From JBBDXS01 sp040902195 (lineage in GTDB: Bacteria; Chloroflexota; Dehalococcoidia; DSTF01; RBG-16-68-14): a DNA stretch of 64,000 nt. Location: positions 259,788-323,787 of the forward strand of contig JBBDXS010000014.1 of assembly GCA_040902195.1 (NCBI GenBank), read 5' to 3'. The notes under the pieces are model-generated. The model worked only from the letters and a program-made list of their open reading frames with translations, had not been told where the DNA came from and searched no databases. Shown piece by piece: positions 1-8,645 of the stretch. The stretch's first letter is position 1. The number at the start of each line of letters is the position of its first letter. The position numbers and the translations under genes were made by a program.

Positions 1-1
1 C

Positions 2-1129
2 TCGACCCTTGTGCCGCTGATGAACGACATCGGTCTTGTCAGCGACTGGCAAGTGATCCGCGGCGCAGACGAGTTCTACAACGTCACGAAGGCGCTCCAC
101 AACAGCCTCCAGGGCATGTTCGTCGACTGGACGCCCCAGATGCGCGACGTCTGGCTCCACCACAACGACCTGAACGCCGACCTTTTCGACGAGAGCTACG
201 ACTACGTCATCGTCCACGACCCACAGCCCGCCGCGATGCTCTCGCTCCTGCGCGAACGTGGCTCGCCTCACGCCACCGGCCGCTGGATCTGGCGCTGCCA
301 TATCGATCTGACGGACGCCCAGGCACAGACCTGGGACATGCTCAAGCCCTACCTGCGTGCGTACGACGGGGCCGTCTTCACCGCGGGCGACTACGTGAAG
401 GAGGGCCTGGAGGACGGTCCTCAGCTCTTCATCGTCCCGCCGGCGATCGACCCGCTCTCTCCGAAGAACGTCGATCTCTCGGACGAGACGTATCGCGCTA
501 TCCTGGAGCGCTACGGTGTCGATCACACGCGGCCATTCGTCGCGCAGATCTCACGGTTCGATCCCTGGAAGGACCCACTCGGCGTGATCGAGGCGTACCG
601 CATGGTGAAAGAGGAGATGCCCGAGCTGCAGCTTGTTCTCGTCGCATCAATGGCACACGACGACCCGGAGGGGTGGGCCTGGTACGAGCGCACCGTCCGC
701 CGCGCAGGCGAGGACTTTGATATCAAGATCCTGTCCAATCTGAACGGCGTCGGCAACGTCGAGGTGAACGCGTTTCAGCGCGCCAACGTTGTGATCCAAA
801 AGTCGGTGCGCGAAGGCTTCGGCCTCGTCGTCTCTGAGGCATTGTGGAAGCGACGGCCCGTCGTCGCCGGGCGTGTCGGCGGCATCCCGCTCCAGATCAT
901 CGATGGCGAGACGGGCTACCTCGTTACGACGACGGAGGAGTGCGCCCAGCGCGTTCGCGACCTGCTGGCCGACAGCGACCTCGCGGACGAGATGGGCGCG
1001 GCCGGCCGCGAGTTTGTGCGCGAGCGCTTCTTGATCACGCGCTACCTGCGCGATTACCTGCAGATGTTTCATTCACTGGCGAATGCGCCGGCAGCAACAG
1101 AGGCGTCGGCCGCGGAGGGCGGAGCATGA
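2..1129 (+). CDS. GT4 glycosyltransferase, trehalose-synthase (TreT)-like, 5' end cut by window
   Basis: The reading frame is open from base 2, so the N-terminus lies outside the window; the GTG at 11 is internal (visible start STLVPLMND). The visible part carries the two features of GT-B retaining enzymes: the donor-site stretch VAQISRFDPWKDP around residue 180 and the E-x7-E motif EGFGLVVSEALW near residue 270. The early segment resembles the trehalose synthase family that joins NDP-glucose and glucose to trehalose. It overlaps glgC by 4 nt (ATGA), so the two are co-transcribed, and GlgC would supply ADP-glucose. Substrate is inferred from family resemblance and context; another GT4 specificity is possible. 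Confidence 0.8.
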   Translation, partial: STLVPLMNDIGLVSDWQVIRGADEFYNVTKALHNSLQGMFVDWTPQMRDVWLHHNDLNADLFDESYDYVIVHDPQPAAMLSLLRERGSPHATGRWIWRCHIDLTDAQAQTWDMLKPYLRAYDGAVFTAGDYVKEGLEDGPQLFIVPPAIDPLSPKNVDLSDETYRAILERYGVDHTRPFVAQISRFDPWKDPLGVIEAYRMVKEEMPELQLVLVASMAHDDPEGWAWYERTVRRAGEDFDIKILSNLNGVGNVEVNAFQRANVVIQKSVREGFGLVVSEALWKRRPVVAGRVGGIPLQIIDGETGYLVTTTEECAQRVRDLLADSDLADEMGAAGREFVRERFLITRYLRDYLQMFHSLANAPAATEASAAEGGA

Positions 1130-2418
1130 CAAGGACAATAGCCATGATTCTGGCAGGGGGTGAGGGCGACAGGCTGAGCGTGCTCTCGGAGGCGCGCGCG
1201 AAGCCCGCCGTCGTCTTCGGCGGCCGCTACCGCATCATCGATTTCGCGTTGAGCAACTGCGCGAACTCCAGCATCAAGACCGTCGGCGTGCTGACGCAGT
1301 ACCGGCCGCGCTCGCTGAACGAGCATATCGGCATCGGCGCGCCGTGGGACCTCGACAGGCTAAACGGCCGCGTGAGTATCCTCCAACCGTACTTGGGCCA
1401 CCAGGCCTCCGACTGGTACAGCGGGACCGCCGACGCGATCTTCCAAAACTGGTACTACGTCGAGGAGGCGCGCGCAGACGAAGTGCTTATCCTCGCGGGC
1501 GATCACGTCTACAAGATGGATTATGACGACCTGTTCGCCTTCCATCACGCGCGCGGCGCGGACGTGACCGTGCCGGTGCAAACGGTCCCGTGGGAGGATG
1601 CCCACCGATACGGCACGCTCTTCGTCGAGGGCGACGGACGCATCGTCGGCTTCGACGAGAAGCCGGCAACACCGCGCTCCAACCTGATCTCGATGGGCAT
1701 CTACCTCTTCAATAAGGACGTGCTCGTGCAGGGACTGGTCTCCGACGCCCCGCGAAAGGACAGCTCGCACGACTTCGGCCACGACATCCTGCCGGCGCTC
1801 GTGAGCGACCCCAAACGCAAGGTCTACGCCTACAGGTTCGATGGCTACTGGCGTGATGTGGGGACGATCGAATCGTACTTCCAGGCGAACATGGACTTAC
1901 TCGACGATCTGCCCGGCCTCGATCTCTACGACCGCGACAAGCGGGTGTTCACCCCACGTGCGAGCGATCCGCCCGTGAAGCTCGGCGCGAACGCGGTGAC
2001 GCACAAGTCGCTGCTCTCGCAGGGAACGATCATCAACGGCACCGTCGAACGCTCGGTGCTCTCCCCGCGCGTGTTCGTCGAGGATGGCGCGATCGTGCGC
2101 GACTCGATCATCTTTAACGACGTACGCATCGAGGCCGGCGCCATCGTCGAACGTTGCATCCTGGACAAGGAGGTCTGGGTAGGCAAAGACGCGATCGTCG
2201 GCTACGGCGATGACTGGTCCCCGAACAAGGAGCGGCCGGACATCGTCAACTGCGGCATCACAATTCTCGGCAAGCGCGCGCGCATCCCCGGGGCCGTCAT
2301 GATCGGGCGGAACTGCGTCATCGGGCCGGACGTGACCGCCGTGCCGGCCGAAGGGAACTACATCGTCAGCGGCACAACACTGCGGCTCCAGCAGCGCATC
2401 CCTTCGTTCTCGGTCTGA
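1126..2418 (+). CDS. glgC: Glucose-1-phosphate adenylyltransferase
   Basis: Makes ADP-glucose and pyrophosphate from ATP and glucose 1-phosphate in the cytoplasm. The 430-residue protein has the nucleotide-binding start MILAGGEGDRL, the AKPAVVFGGRYRIIDFALSN stretch of GlgC proteins, the central DHVYKMDY region, and a C-terminal left-handed beta-helix of hexapeptide type (about residues 290-420). Length is normal for GlgC. The ATG at 1126 overlaps the TGA of the upstream glycosyltransferase, which fixes the start and indicates translational coupling. Partnering with a trehalose-synthase-like enzyme rather than glgA suggests the ADP-glucose may go to trehalose; that is inference. Confidence 0.92.
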   Translation: MTRTIAMILAGGEGDRLSVLSEARAKPAVVFGGRYRIIDFALSNCANSSIKTVGVLTQYRPRSLNEHIGIGAPWDLDRLNGRVSILQPYLGHQASDWYSGTADAIFQNWYYVEEARADEVLILAGDHVYKMDYDDLFAFHHARGADVTVPVQTVPWEDAHRYGTLFVEGDGRIVGFDEKPATPRSNLISMGIYLFNKDVLVQGLVSDAPRKDSSHDFGHDILPALVSDPKRKVYAYRFDGYWRDVGTIESYFQANMDLLDDLPGLDLYDRDKRVFTPRASDPPVKLGANAVTHKSLLSQGTIINGTVERSVLSPRVFVEDGAIVRDSIIFNDVRIEAGAIVERCILDKEVWVGKDAIVGYGDDWSPNKERPDIVNCGITILGKRARIPGAVMIGRNCVIGPDVTAVPAEGNYIVSGTTLRLQQRIPSFSV

Positions 2419-2419
2419 G

Positions 2420-2450
2420 TTGACGCCAACGCCGGCTGCCGGGGTATGAT
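2420..2450 (+). promoter_or_regulatory. Possible promoter of tldD
   Basis: TTGACG at 2420-2425 and TATGAT at 2445-2450 are separated by 19 nt, slightly longer than optimal. The box lies just after the glgC stop and about 37 nt before the tldD ATG, leaving a leader with a Shine-Dalgarno sequence. Confidence 0.35.
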
Positions 2451-2487
2451 GCCGTGATTCACCGCGTATTCCAGTAGGAGGATTCCC

Positions 2488-3930
2488 ATGCGCGATCTCG
2501 CCCTCCGCGCGCTCGATACCGCGCGCAACAAAGGCGCTCACTACGCAGACGTCCGCATCCTGCGCCAGCAGGCCGAGTCGGTCACGGTGCGCCTCCAAAA
2601 CGTCGAGGCGCTCACACACGACGAATCGATGGGCTTCGGCGTGCGCGTGCTCGTCGACGGCTACTGGGGTTTCGCGAGCAGCCACAAGATGACCCTGGAT
2701 GAGGCCGATCGCGTCGCGGCGGAGGCTGTACGCATCGCCAGGGCGTCCGCGATCGTGCCCGGCAAGGCGGCGGACATCGGCCCACCGATGAGCATCGTCG
2801 ACACGTACGTTACGCCGGTGCAGCAGGACCCGTTCGCCGTTTCGCTCGACGACAAGATCGCTCTGCTCCTCGCCGCGACGGAGACGATGGCGGGCGTCGG
2901 CGGCATCGTCATGGCGGAAGGCAACATCTACAGCCAGCGCGACGAAAAGCTCTTCATGAGCACGGAAGGAAGCGAGATCAACCAGACGCTCGTGGAGACC
3001 GGCTGCGGCATCGAGGCGACGGCAGTCGATGAGGGCGAAGTACAGCGCCGTTCATACCCGAACAGCGTCGGCCGCCACCAGGGCACCGAGGGTTGGGAGT
3101 TCATGGAGCGCTACGATCTGCCCGGCAACGCCCAGCGCGTCGCGGAAGAGGCCGCCGAGCTGCTGCGCGCGAAGCCCTGTCCGTCCGGCGTAACGACGGT
3201 CATTCTTGACGGCAGCCAGGTCGCGCTCCAGATCCACGAGTCGTGCGGCCACGCCATCGAGCTCGACCGCGTGTTGGGCACGGAGGCCGCGTTTGCGGGC
3301 ACAAGCTTCCTTACGACGGACAAGCTAGGCGGCTTCATGTACGGCTCGCCCTCAGTGAACATCACCGCCGACGCGACGATCCCCGGCGGCCTCGGCACGT
3401 TCGGCTACGACGACGAAGGCGTGCCGGCCCACTCGACGCCCGTCGTGCGCGACGGACTGTTCGTCGGTTATCTTACGTCGCGGGAGTCGGCAGCGGCGCT
3501 CGGCCAGACAAGCAACGGCGCGATGCGCGCGTCAGGCTGGAACCGCATCCCGCTCATCCGCATGACGAACGTCAATCTCGATCCGGGCACATGGAAGTTC
3601 GATGACCTCATCGCCGATACCGAGGACGGCGTCTACATGGAGACTAACCGTAGCTGGAGCATCGACGACCGGCGGCTCAATTTTCAGTTCGGCACGGAGA
3701 TTGGGCGCGAGGTCAAGAACGGCAAGCTCGGCGCGCTCCTCAAGAACGCCACCTACACGGGCATCACGCCCAAGTTCTGGGGCTCCTGCGACGCCGTCTG
3801 CAATCGCGACCACTGGGTCGTCTGGGGCACGCCGAACTGCGGGAAGGGCCAGCCGGAGCAGGTCGCACACACGGGCCACGGCGCGGCGCCCGCCCGCTAC
3901 CGCAACGTCCAGGTTGGGATCATGAAATAG
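2488..3930 (+). CDS. tldD: TldD-family metalloprotease
   Basis: 480-residue member of the TldD/PmbA family, known to form TldD-TldE heterodimers that cleave unfolded peptides and process some ribosomal natural products and CcdA. The metal motif HExxxH is present as H250-E251-x3-H255 (IHESCGHAIELD), so this is the catalytic subunit. The ATG at 2488 is preceded by a strong ribosome site (GTAGGAGG, spacing about 6). Its likely partner, which lacks the motif, lies 2.7 kb downstream at 6674, separated by a toxin-antitoxin pair and three enzymes. Confidence 0.9.
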   Translation: MRDLALRALDTARNKGAHYADVRILRQQAESVTVRLQNVEALTHDESMGFGVRVLVDGYWGFASSHKMTLDEADRVAAEAVRIARASAIVPGKAADIGPPMSIVDTYVTPVQQDPFAVSLDDKIALLLAATETMAGVGGIVMAEGNIYSQRDEKLFMSTEGSEINQTLVETGCGIEATAVDEGEVQRRSYPNSVGRHQGTEGWEFMERYDLPGNAQRVAEEAAELLRAKPCPSGVTTVILDGSQVALQIHESCGHAIELDRVLGTEAAFAGTSFLTTDKLGGFMYGSPSVNITADATIPGGLGTFGYDDEGVPAHSTPVVRDGLFVGYLTSRESAAALGQTSNGAMRASGWNRIPLIRMTNVNLDPGTWKFDDLIADTEDGVYMETNRSWSIDDRRLNFQFGTEIGREVKNGKLGALLKNATYTGITPKFWGSCDAVCNRDHWVVWGTPNCGKGQPEQVAHTGHGAAPARYRNVQVGIMK

Positions 3931-3943
3931 CGCCGATCTGACC

Positions 3944-3972
3944 TTGACAAAGATATCAGACTATGGTAATAT
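3944..3972 (+). promoter_or_regulatory. Strong sigma-70-type promoter of the vapBC-like pair
   Basis: A perfect TTGACA (3944-3949) and TAATAT (3967-3972) are separated by exactly 17 nt. The -10 box ends 9 nt before the ATG at 3982, so transcription should begin at or within 2-3 nt of the start codon, giving a leaderless mRNA. Confidence 0.8.
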
Positions 3973-3987
3973 TTTCAGACGATGGTA
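3956..3987 (+). repeat. Direct repeat overlapping promoter and start codon (likely operator)
   Basis: TCAGACTATGGTA (3956-3968) is repeated with one change as TCAGACGATGGTA (3975-3987), 19 nt apart start to start. The first copy overlaps the -10 box and the second covers the ATG. AbrB-type antitoxins commonly autoregulate their operon, so this is a plausible binding site; that role is inference. Confidence 0.5.
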
Positions 3988-4290
3988 GGGAAGTCTGACC
4001 AGCCGGACTCTGACGAAGCGCCCAAAGTAACGGACGAGTCCAGCGTCTACGCCCGCGGCCAGACCGTCATCCCCAAGATGATCCGGGACGCCCTGGCCAT
4101 CGAATACGGGACCAAGCTTCACTGGGAGGTCCGGGAAGGAGCGATCCACGTCATGCCAATACCCAAGAAACCCGTTCAGGCCCTACGTGGCATCCTCAAG
4201 GGCACCGGCTTCACATGGGAGAAGTTCATGGCGGAGCGAAAGGCAGAACGCGAGCTGGACCGAGAACGCGAGAAGCGCCTGCTCTCGTGA
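3982..4290 (+). CDS. AbrB/SpoVT-type antitoxin (VapB-like)
   Basis: 102-residue protein with a swapped-hairpin AbrB DNA-binding domain: SVYARGQTVIPKMIRDAL (about residues 21-38) followed by a beta-strand pattern to residue 56 and a charged, probably unstructured C-terminal tail that would bind the toxin. It has a long polar N-terminal extension of about 20 residues. No other start codon lies between 3982 and the domain, which supports the leaderless start. GTG of the toxin overlaps its stop by 4 nt. Confidence 0.82.
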   Translation: MVGKSDQPDSDEAPKVTDESSVYARGQTVIPKMIRDALAIEYGTKLHWEVREGAIHVMPIPKKPVQALRGILKGTGFTWEKFMAERKAERELDREREKRLLS

Positions 4291-4670
4291 GCTACGTCCT
4301 CGATACGACTGCGGTCATAACGCTGCTTGACGATCGACCCGGCGCCGATCAGGTGCAGGCGGTCATGGAAGGGGAGGAAGACGTGTTCCTCCCCTTCATC
4401 ACGCTTATGGAGGTTCGCTACGTGCTCATGCGCCAATACCCCCCGGAACGGGTCGCCGAGCTCATCGAGATCATTCGCGCCACGGCCGTGAAGATCGAGG
4501 AGTCGACGCCGGAATGGGGCGTCAGGGCCGCCTTGGTCAAGAGCCGCGGCGGCCTCTCCTTAGCCGATTCCTGGATCGCCGCGCTGGCGCTCCTCCGCGA
4601 CGCGACGCTCCTCCACCACGACCCCGAGTACGATCAGGTCAAAGGGCTCAAAGCCCTCCGCTTGCGCTAG
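4287..4670 (+). CDS. PIN-domain toxin (VapC-like ribonuclease)
   Basis: 127-residue PIN domain protein, a predicted Mg2+-dependent RNA endonuclease neutralised by the upstream antitoxin. The acidic active-site set is present: D6 (VLDTTAV), E42 (LMEVRY), D94 (SLADSWIAALA) and D112 (HHDPEYD). The GTG start at 4287 overlaps the antitoxin stop (GTGA), which is typical for translational coupling in such pairs. The promoter of the next gene is embedded at the very end of this reading frame. Confidence 0.85.
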   Translation: MSYVLDTTAVITLLDDRPGADQVQAVMEGEEDVFLPFITLMEVRYVLMRQYPPERVAELIEIIRATAVKIEESTPEWGVRAALVKSRGGLSLADSWIAALALLRDATLLHHDPEYDQVKGLKALRLR

Positions 4671-4673
4671 AAT
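4668..4673 (+). promoter_or_regulatory. -10 box for leaderless metallopeptidase gene
   Basis: TAGAAT, overlapping the TAG stop of the toxin gene, ends 6 nt before the GTG at 4680. No Shine-Dalgarno sequence is possible in the gap. No good -35 hexamer is visible. Confidence 0.5.
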
Positions 4674-4679
4674 CGCCTG

Positions 4680-5060
4680 GTGGAGCCCGAACATTTCGAG
4701 GAGCTGGTCCGGCGCGCGCTCGATACGCTCCCTCAAGACATCGCAGCGCGTATCGACAACGTCGACGTGGAAGTCCACGACTGGCCGGATGCCGCGCTGC
4801 TCGCTTCCGCCCGCGTCGGCCGGGGCCGGACGCTGCTCGGCCTCTACCAGGGCGTGCCGCTGACGCGCCGGAACTCCGGCTACAACCTCGTCGCGCCGGA
4901 CCGGATCATCATCTTCCAGGGACCGATCGAGCGGCTGGCGAGCAACGACGACGAGCTGGTCGACCGCGTGCGCGAAGTCGTCGTGCACGAGGTCGCCCAC
5001 CACTTCGGCATCAGCGACGCGCGCCTCGCCGAGATCGAGCGCGAACGGAGGCAGCGCTAG
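4680..5060 (+). CDS. Zincin-like metallopeptidase family protein
   Basis: 126-residue protein of the small bacterial zincin family (PF06262-type). The zinc motif is HEVAHHFG: H103, E104, H107, with the family's following G110 and D113. There is no signal peptide, so it is cytoplasmic; the family's substrates are unknown. The GTG at 4680 immediately follows a -10-like hexamer. It is followed without a gap by the amidohydrolase gene, so these two and the GNAT gene form an operon. Confidence 0.8.
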   Translation: MEPEHFEELVRRALDTLPQDIAARIDNVDVEVHDWPDAALLASARVGRGRTLLGLYQGVPLTRRNSGYNLVAPDRIIIFQGPIERLASNDDELVDRVREVVVHEVAHHFGISDARLAEIERERRQR

Positions 5061-5906
5061 ATGCCTCGCGCTATCGATGTCCACATCCACCCGCCGGTGC
5101 CCGGGCACCAGCTCCCGACCGACGACCCGGAGACGCGCGCCTACTTCCGCTCGGCGATGGACCATCGCACGGTGGAGGAGATGGCGGAGTACTATGCACA
5201 GCTCGACATCTTTGGTGTGATCTTCCACAGCGACGCCGAAACAGCGACCGGGATCCCGCCCGTCCCGAACGACGCTATCGCCGAGATTGTGCGCCGCTAT
5301 CCGCAGCGGTTCGCCGGTTTTGGCTCCGTCGATCCGTGGAAGCCGGACACCATCCGTGAAGTCGAGCGTTGCGCAAGCGAGCTGGGGTTGATCGGGCTGA
5401 AGTTCCATCCCCAGCAGCAGGCCTTCTACCCAAACGACGCCGAGCGCTGCTATCCGATCTGGGAAGTCGCGCAGCGGCTGGGGCTGATCGTGCTGTTTCA
5501 CACCGGCACGACGGGCGTCGGCGCCGGGAAGCCGGGCGGCGGCGGGATCAAGCTCAAGTACGCGCGGCCCATACCTTACATCGATGACGTCGCCGCCGAC
5601 TTCCCGGAGCTGACGATCATCATGGCCCACCCCAGCTTTCCCTGGCAGGACGAGCAGCTCGCGATGCTGGTGCACAAGCCGAACGTGTACATGGACCTCT
5701 CCGGCTGGTCGCCGAAGTACTTCTCGCCGCTGCTCGTGCAGTACGCGAAGACGCTGGCGCAGGACAAGGTCATGTTCGGCTCCGACTACCCGGTAATCAG
5801 CCCGGAGCGCTGGCTGAACGACTTCGACGCGCTCGGCTTCGACGACGCGGTGCGCCAGAAAGTGCTCTTCGACAACGCCAAGCGCGTCCTCAGGCTGGAC
5901 GTATGA
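5061..5906 (+). CDS. Amidohydrolase family protein (Amidohydro_2 TIM barrel)
   Basis: 281-residue metal-dependent hydrolase or decarboxylase of the amidohydrolase_2 group. Visible ligands are the N-terminal H-x-H (DVHIHPP, residues 6-8), the HTGTTG strand near residue 148, IIMAHPSFPWQDEQ near 190, and the terminal GSDYPVISPERW aspartate near 240. GGAGG precedes the ATG by 10 nt. The family includes aminocarboxymuconate-semialdehyde decarboxylase-like enzymes, but nothing here fixes the substrate. The stop overlaps the next ATG. Confidence 0.82.
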   Translation: MPRAIDVHIHPPVPGHQLPTDDPETRAYFRSAMDHRTVEEMAEYYAQLDIFGVIFHSDAETATGIPPVPNDAIAEIVRRYPQRFAGFGSVDPWKPDTIREVERCASELGLIGLKFHPQQQAFYPNDAERCYPIWEVAQRLGLIVLFHTGTTGVGAGKPGGGGIKLKYARPIPYIDDVAADFPELTIIMAHPSFPWQDEQLAMLVHKPNVYMDLSGWSPKYFSPLLVQYAKTLAQDKVMFGSDYPVISPERWLNDFDALGFDDAVRQKVLFDNAKRVLRLDV

Positions 5907-6670
5907 CCGCCGATCTCGTCGCCCTCGGCGACGCTAACTACTACGAGGCCTGGGCCATGCTGGCGCGAGCCGCGTACGATGGCGACGTGCGCGACCTCGA
6001 TGGCGTCCTGGTCACCACGGCGGGGACGCCGGTCCTGTGGCTCAACATCGCCTTCGTCACGCGGCGGCTCCCCGATCCTGAAGCGCAGCTCAGCGCCGCA
6101 CGCGCCTACTTCGACGAGCGGGGCCTCCCGTTCCTCGTGCGCATCCGCGAGGGGCTGGACGAGGACGCCGAGCGCGCAGCCGGGCGCCTCGGCATGCCGT
6201 ACACAGACACGATCCCCGGCATGGCGCTCGATCCGATCCCGCCCGCGCCGGACGCGACCGCGCCGCTCGCGATCGAGGAGGTCGACGCGCGCACGCTGGA
6301 CGCGTTCGTCACGCTCAACGCCGAAGCGTTCGACATCCCGCTCGAGGCGTGTCGCAAGGTGCTACCGCCGGACATTCTCGAGGAGCCGCACGCGCACTGG
6401 TACCTCGGCCTCGCGGACGGCAAGCCGGCCGCGACATCCGGTCTCGTGATCACCGACGGCATCGCCGGTGTACACTTCGTCTCGACGGATGCCACCTACC
6501 GGCGCCGAGGGTTCGGCGAGGCGATGACGCGTCACGCCGCGCTCGAAGGCCGGAAGCGCGGCCTCTCGGTCGCCTACCTCCAGTCGTCGGAGATGGGCTA
6601 TCCCGTCTACGAGCGTATGGGCTACCGGCGCGTGACCGGATACAAAACGTTTGTGACAAAGGAGACGTAA
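5903..6670 (+). CDS. GNAT family N-acetyltransferase
   Basis: 255 residues, about twice a single GNAT domain. The acetyl-CoA pyrophosphate loop RRRGFGEAMTRHAA lies near residues 197-210, followed by SSEMGYPVYERMGYRRV, the usual C-terminal GNAT signature. The N-terminal half (1-120) is more divergent and may be a decayed GNAT-like domain. ATGA overlap with the amidohydrolase indicates co-translation. Acceptor substrate unknown. Confidence 0.8.
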   Translation: MTADLVALGDANYYEAWAMLARAAYDGDVRDLDGVLVTTAGTPVLWLNIAFVTRRLPDPEAQLSAARAYFDERGLPFLVRIREGLDEDAERAAGRLGMPYTDTIPGMALDPIPPAPDATAPLAIEEVDARTLDAFVTLNAEAFDIPLEACRKVLPPDILEEPHAHWYLGLADGKPAATSGLVITDGIAGVHFVSTDATYRRRGFGEAMTRHAALEGRKRGLSVAYLQSSEMGYPVYERMGYRRVTGYKTFVTKET

Positions 6671-6673
6671 GCG

Positions 6674-8011
6674 ATGTTCAGCGAACAAGAGATGAAGGAC
6701 CTCGCCGATCGCACGCTAGCGATGAGCAAGGCAGACCAGACCGAGGTGCTGATCTTCTCGCCGCACAGCGCGCTGACGCGCTTCGCGAACAACTACATCC
6801 ATCAAAACGTCGAGCAGCAGGACTTCGACGTCCGCGTGCGCTCGATCGTCGGCAAGAAGATAGGCGTCGCGGGCAGCAACGACACGTCGGACGAGGGGCT
6901 GCGCAACGTCGTCGACCGCGCGCTCATGCTGGCGCGCCATCAGCGCGAGAACCACGACTTCACGTCGCTCCCCGGGCCCAAGCCTATCACCTACGTCAAC
7001 GGCTACGTCGAGCGGACGGCGCGCACGGGGCCGGAGGAGCGCGCGGCCGTCGTTAAGCAGATCTGCGACGCCGCCAGCAGCAACGGACTCGTTGCCGCGG
7101 GCGCGTTCCGCACGTCGACGGCGGCGGTCGCCATCGCGAACTCGCTCGGCGTGTTCGCCTACGATCTCACGACGATGACCGACATCAACACCGTCGTCAT
7201 GGGCGAGCAGGGCTCGGGCCACGCCGAGCGCATCAGCATGGACGTCGGCGACATCGACGGCGCGGAGGTCGCGAAGGAGGCCGTCGATAAGGCGCTGCGC
7301 AACGTCAACCAGACCGAGATCCCCCCCGGCGAGTACGATGTCGTCTTCCAGCCGTACGCCGTCGCCGACATCCTCGATTTCTTCGCCTACCTTTCGTTCG
7401 GCGCGCAGGCGTTCCTGGAGAAGCGCAGCTTCATGGCGGGGCGCCTCGGCGAGCAGGTGATGGGCGAGAACATCACGCTCTGGGACGACGGCCTCGCGCC
7501 CGACACGACGCCCAACCCGTTCGACTTCGAGGGCGTGCCGAAGCAGCGCGTGACGTTCGTCGACAAGGGCATCGCGCAGGGCGTCGTGTGGGACTCCTAC
7601 ACGGGCGGGAAGGAAGGCCGCGAGTCGACCGGTCACGCGCTGCCCGCGGGCAGCACGTTCGGGCCCGTGCCGTCGAACATGTACCTCCAGACCGGCGACG
7701 CGTCGATCGACGACATGGTCGCCTCGACGAAGCGCGGCGTCTGGGTGAGCCGCTTCTGGTACACGCGGCCTGTCCATCCGCTCAACGTCGTCGTGACCGG
7801 CATGACGCGCGACGGCACGTTCCTGATTGAGGACGGCAAGATCACCTCGCCGGTGCGCAACCTGCGCTTCACGCAGAGCTACCTGGACGCCATGAACAAC
7901 GTCGAGCTGATCGGCAAGGACTCGATGCTGTCGCAGGCGATCGCGGGCGTCAGCCGCGTGCCGGCGCTCAAGATCCGCAACTGGAACTTCACCGGCGTCA
8001 GCCAGTACTAG
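6674..8011 (+). CDS. TldD/PmbA family protein, TldE-like subunit
   Basis: 445-residue homologue of TldE/PmbA. It has the family's overall layout but no HExxxH motif, which fits the non-catalytic partner of TldD (2488-3930). A good ribosome site (AAAGGAG) precedes the ATG at 6674, 3 nt after the GNAT stop, so it belongs to the same operon. In the enterobacterial pair both subunits are needed for activity; partnership here is inferred from co-location. Confidence 0.88.
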   Translation: MFSEQEMKDLADRTLAMSKADQTEVLIFSPHSALTRFANNYIHQNVEQQDFDVRVRSIVGKKIGVAGSNDTSDEGLRNVVDRALMLARHQRENHDFTSLPGPKPITYVNGYVERTARTGPEERAAVVKQICDAASSNGLVAAGAFRTSTAAVAIANSLGVFAYDLTTMTDINTVVMGEQGSGHAERISMDVGDIDGAEVAKEAVDKALRNVNQTEIPPGEYDVVFQPYAVADILDFFAYLSFGAQAFLEKRSFMAGRLGEQVMGENITLWDDGLAPDTTPNPFDFEGVPKQRVTFVDKGIAQGVVWDSYTGGKEGRESTGHALPAGSTFGPVPSNMYLQTGDASIDDMVASTKRGVWVSRFWYTRPVHPLNVVVTGMTRDGTFLIEDGKITSPVRNLRFTQSYLDAMNNVELIGKDSMLSQAIAGVSRVPALKIRNWNFTGVSQY

Positions 8012-8596
8012 GCGCTGGCCGCTGTTCGCTGGTCGCTGGTCGCTGGTACGGTCCGAGACGCGAGCGCTGCCCGGCGGTTGACTTAGCTTTGCTGTTGCTC
8101 CTTTCACGACGCCTGGCCTCAGGTTCAGGACCGAATTAGTGCTCAATTTAGAAAAATTCCGGCGATTTCTGAATCTGAGTGCGTCGATTTATCGAGAAAA
8201 GATCTCTGTGACCTAGAGCACACTGCGTGGTTGCCCGAACGACTTGTCAGATCCCTCGGGCTCCCACCCCATCACGCTCTACCCCACACCCCTCGGGATG
8301 ACAGCGCGGGGGCGTTTCCGGGACGTCTCGCCATGTCCGTTATGAGCGGGTTTCCCCTGCCGCTGGCGAGAGGCGAGGGCACTGGAGGAGGGGGCGGGTC
8401 CAGGGAGGCACGATGGCGGACCGTTATCGGCCTGCGATGGGACGCCTCGCGTAGGGGGTTAGCCGCCAGCCGTCTTCCAGCCGGATGCCTTCGATTTGGG
8501 GCGAAGCATATCGGGTTGGCGAGAAAGCGCGAAGGGGGAGGTGGCACGATCTCGAAGCGCGATACTCGAAGCGCGACGGTAGCCCGCGAGGCGTTG

Positions 8597-8624
8597 GTAG
8601 GGGCGCATGGCCATGCGCCCCTAC
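8597..8624. repeat. 28-nt perfect palindrome, GTAGGGG...CCCCTAC family
   Basis: GTAGGGGCGCATGG is followed directly by its exact reverse complement. The same sequence recurs at 52444-52471, and a copy with a degraded left end lies within the mocA-like gene at 26188-26215. Confidence 0.9.
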
Positions 8625-8639
8625 GGGAGCCTTGTGCGT

Positions 8640-8645
8640 TAGACT
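8640..8645 (+). promoter_or_regulatory. -10 box for leaderless glycosyltransferase gene
   Basis: TAGACT ends 6 nt before the ATG at 8652; no ribosome-binding sequence is present. Confidence 0.45.
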
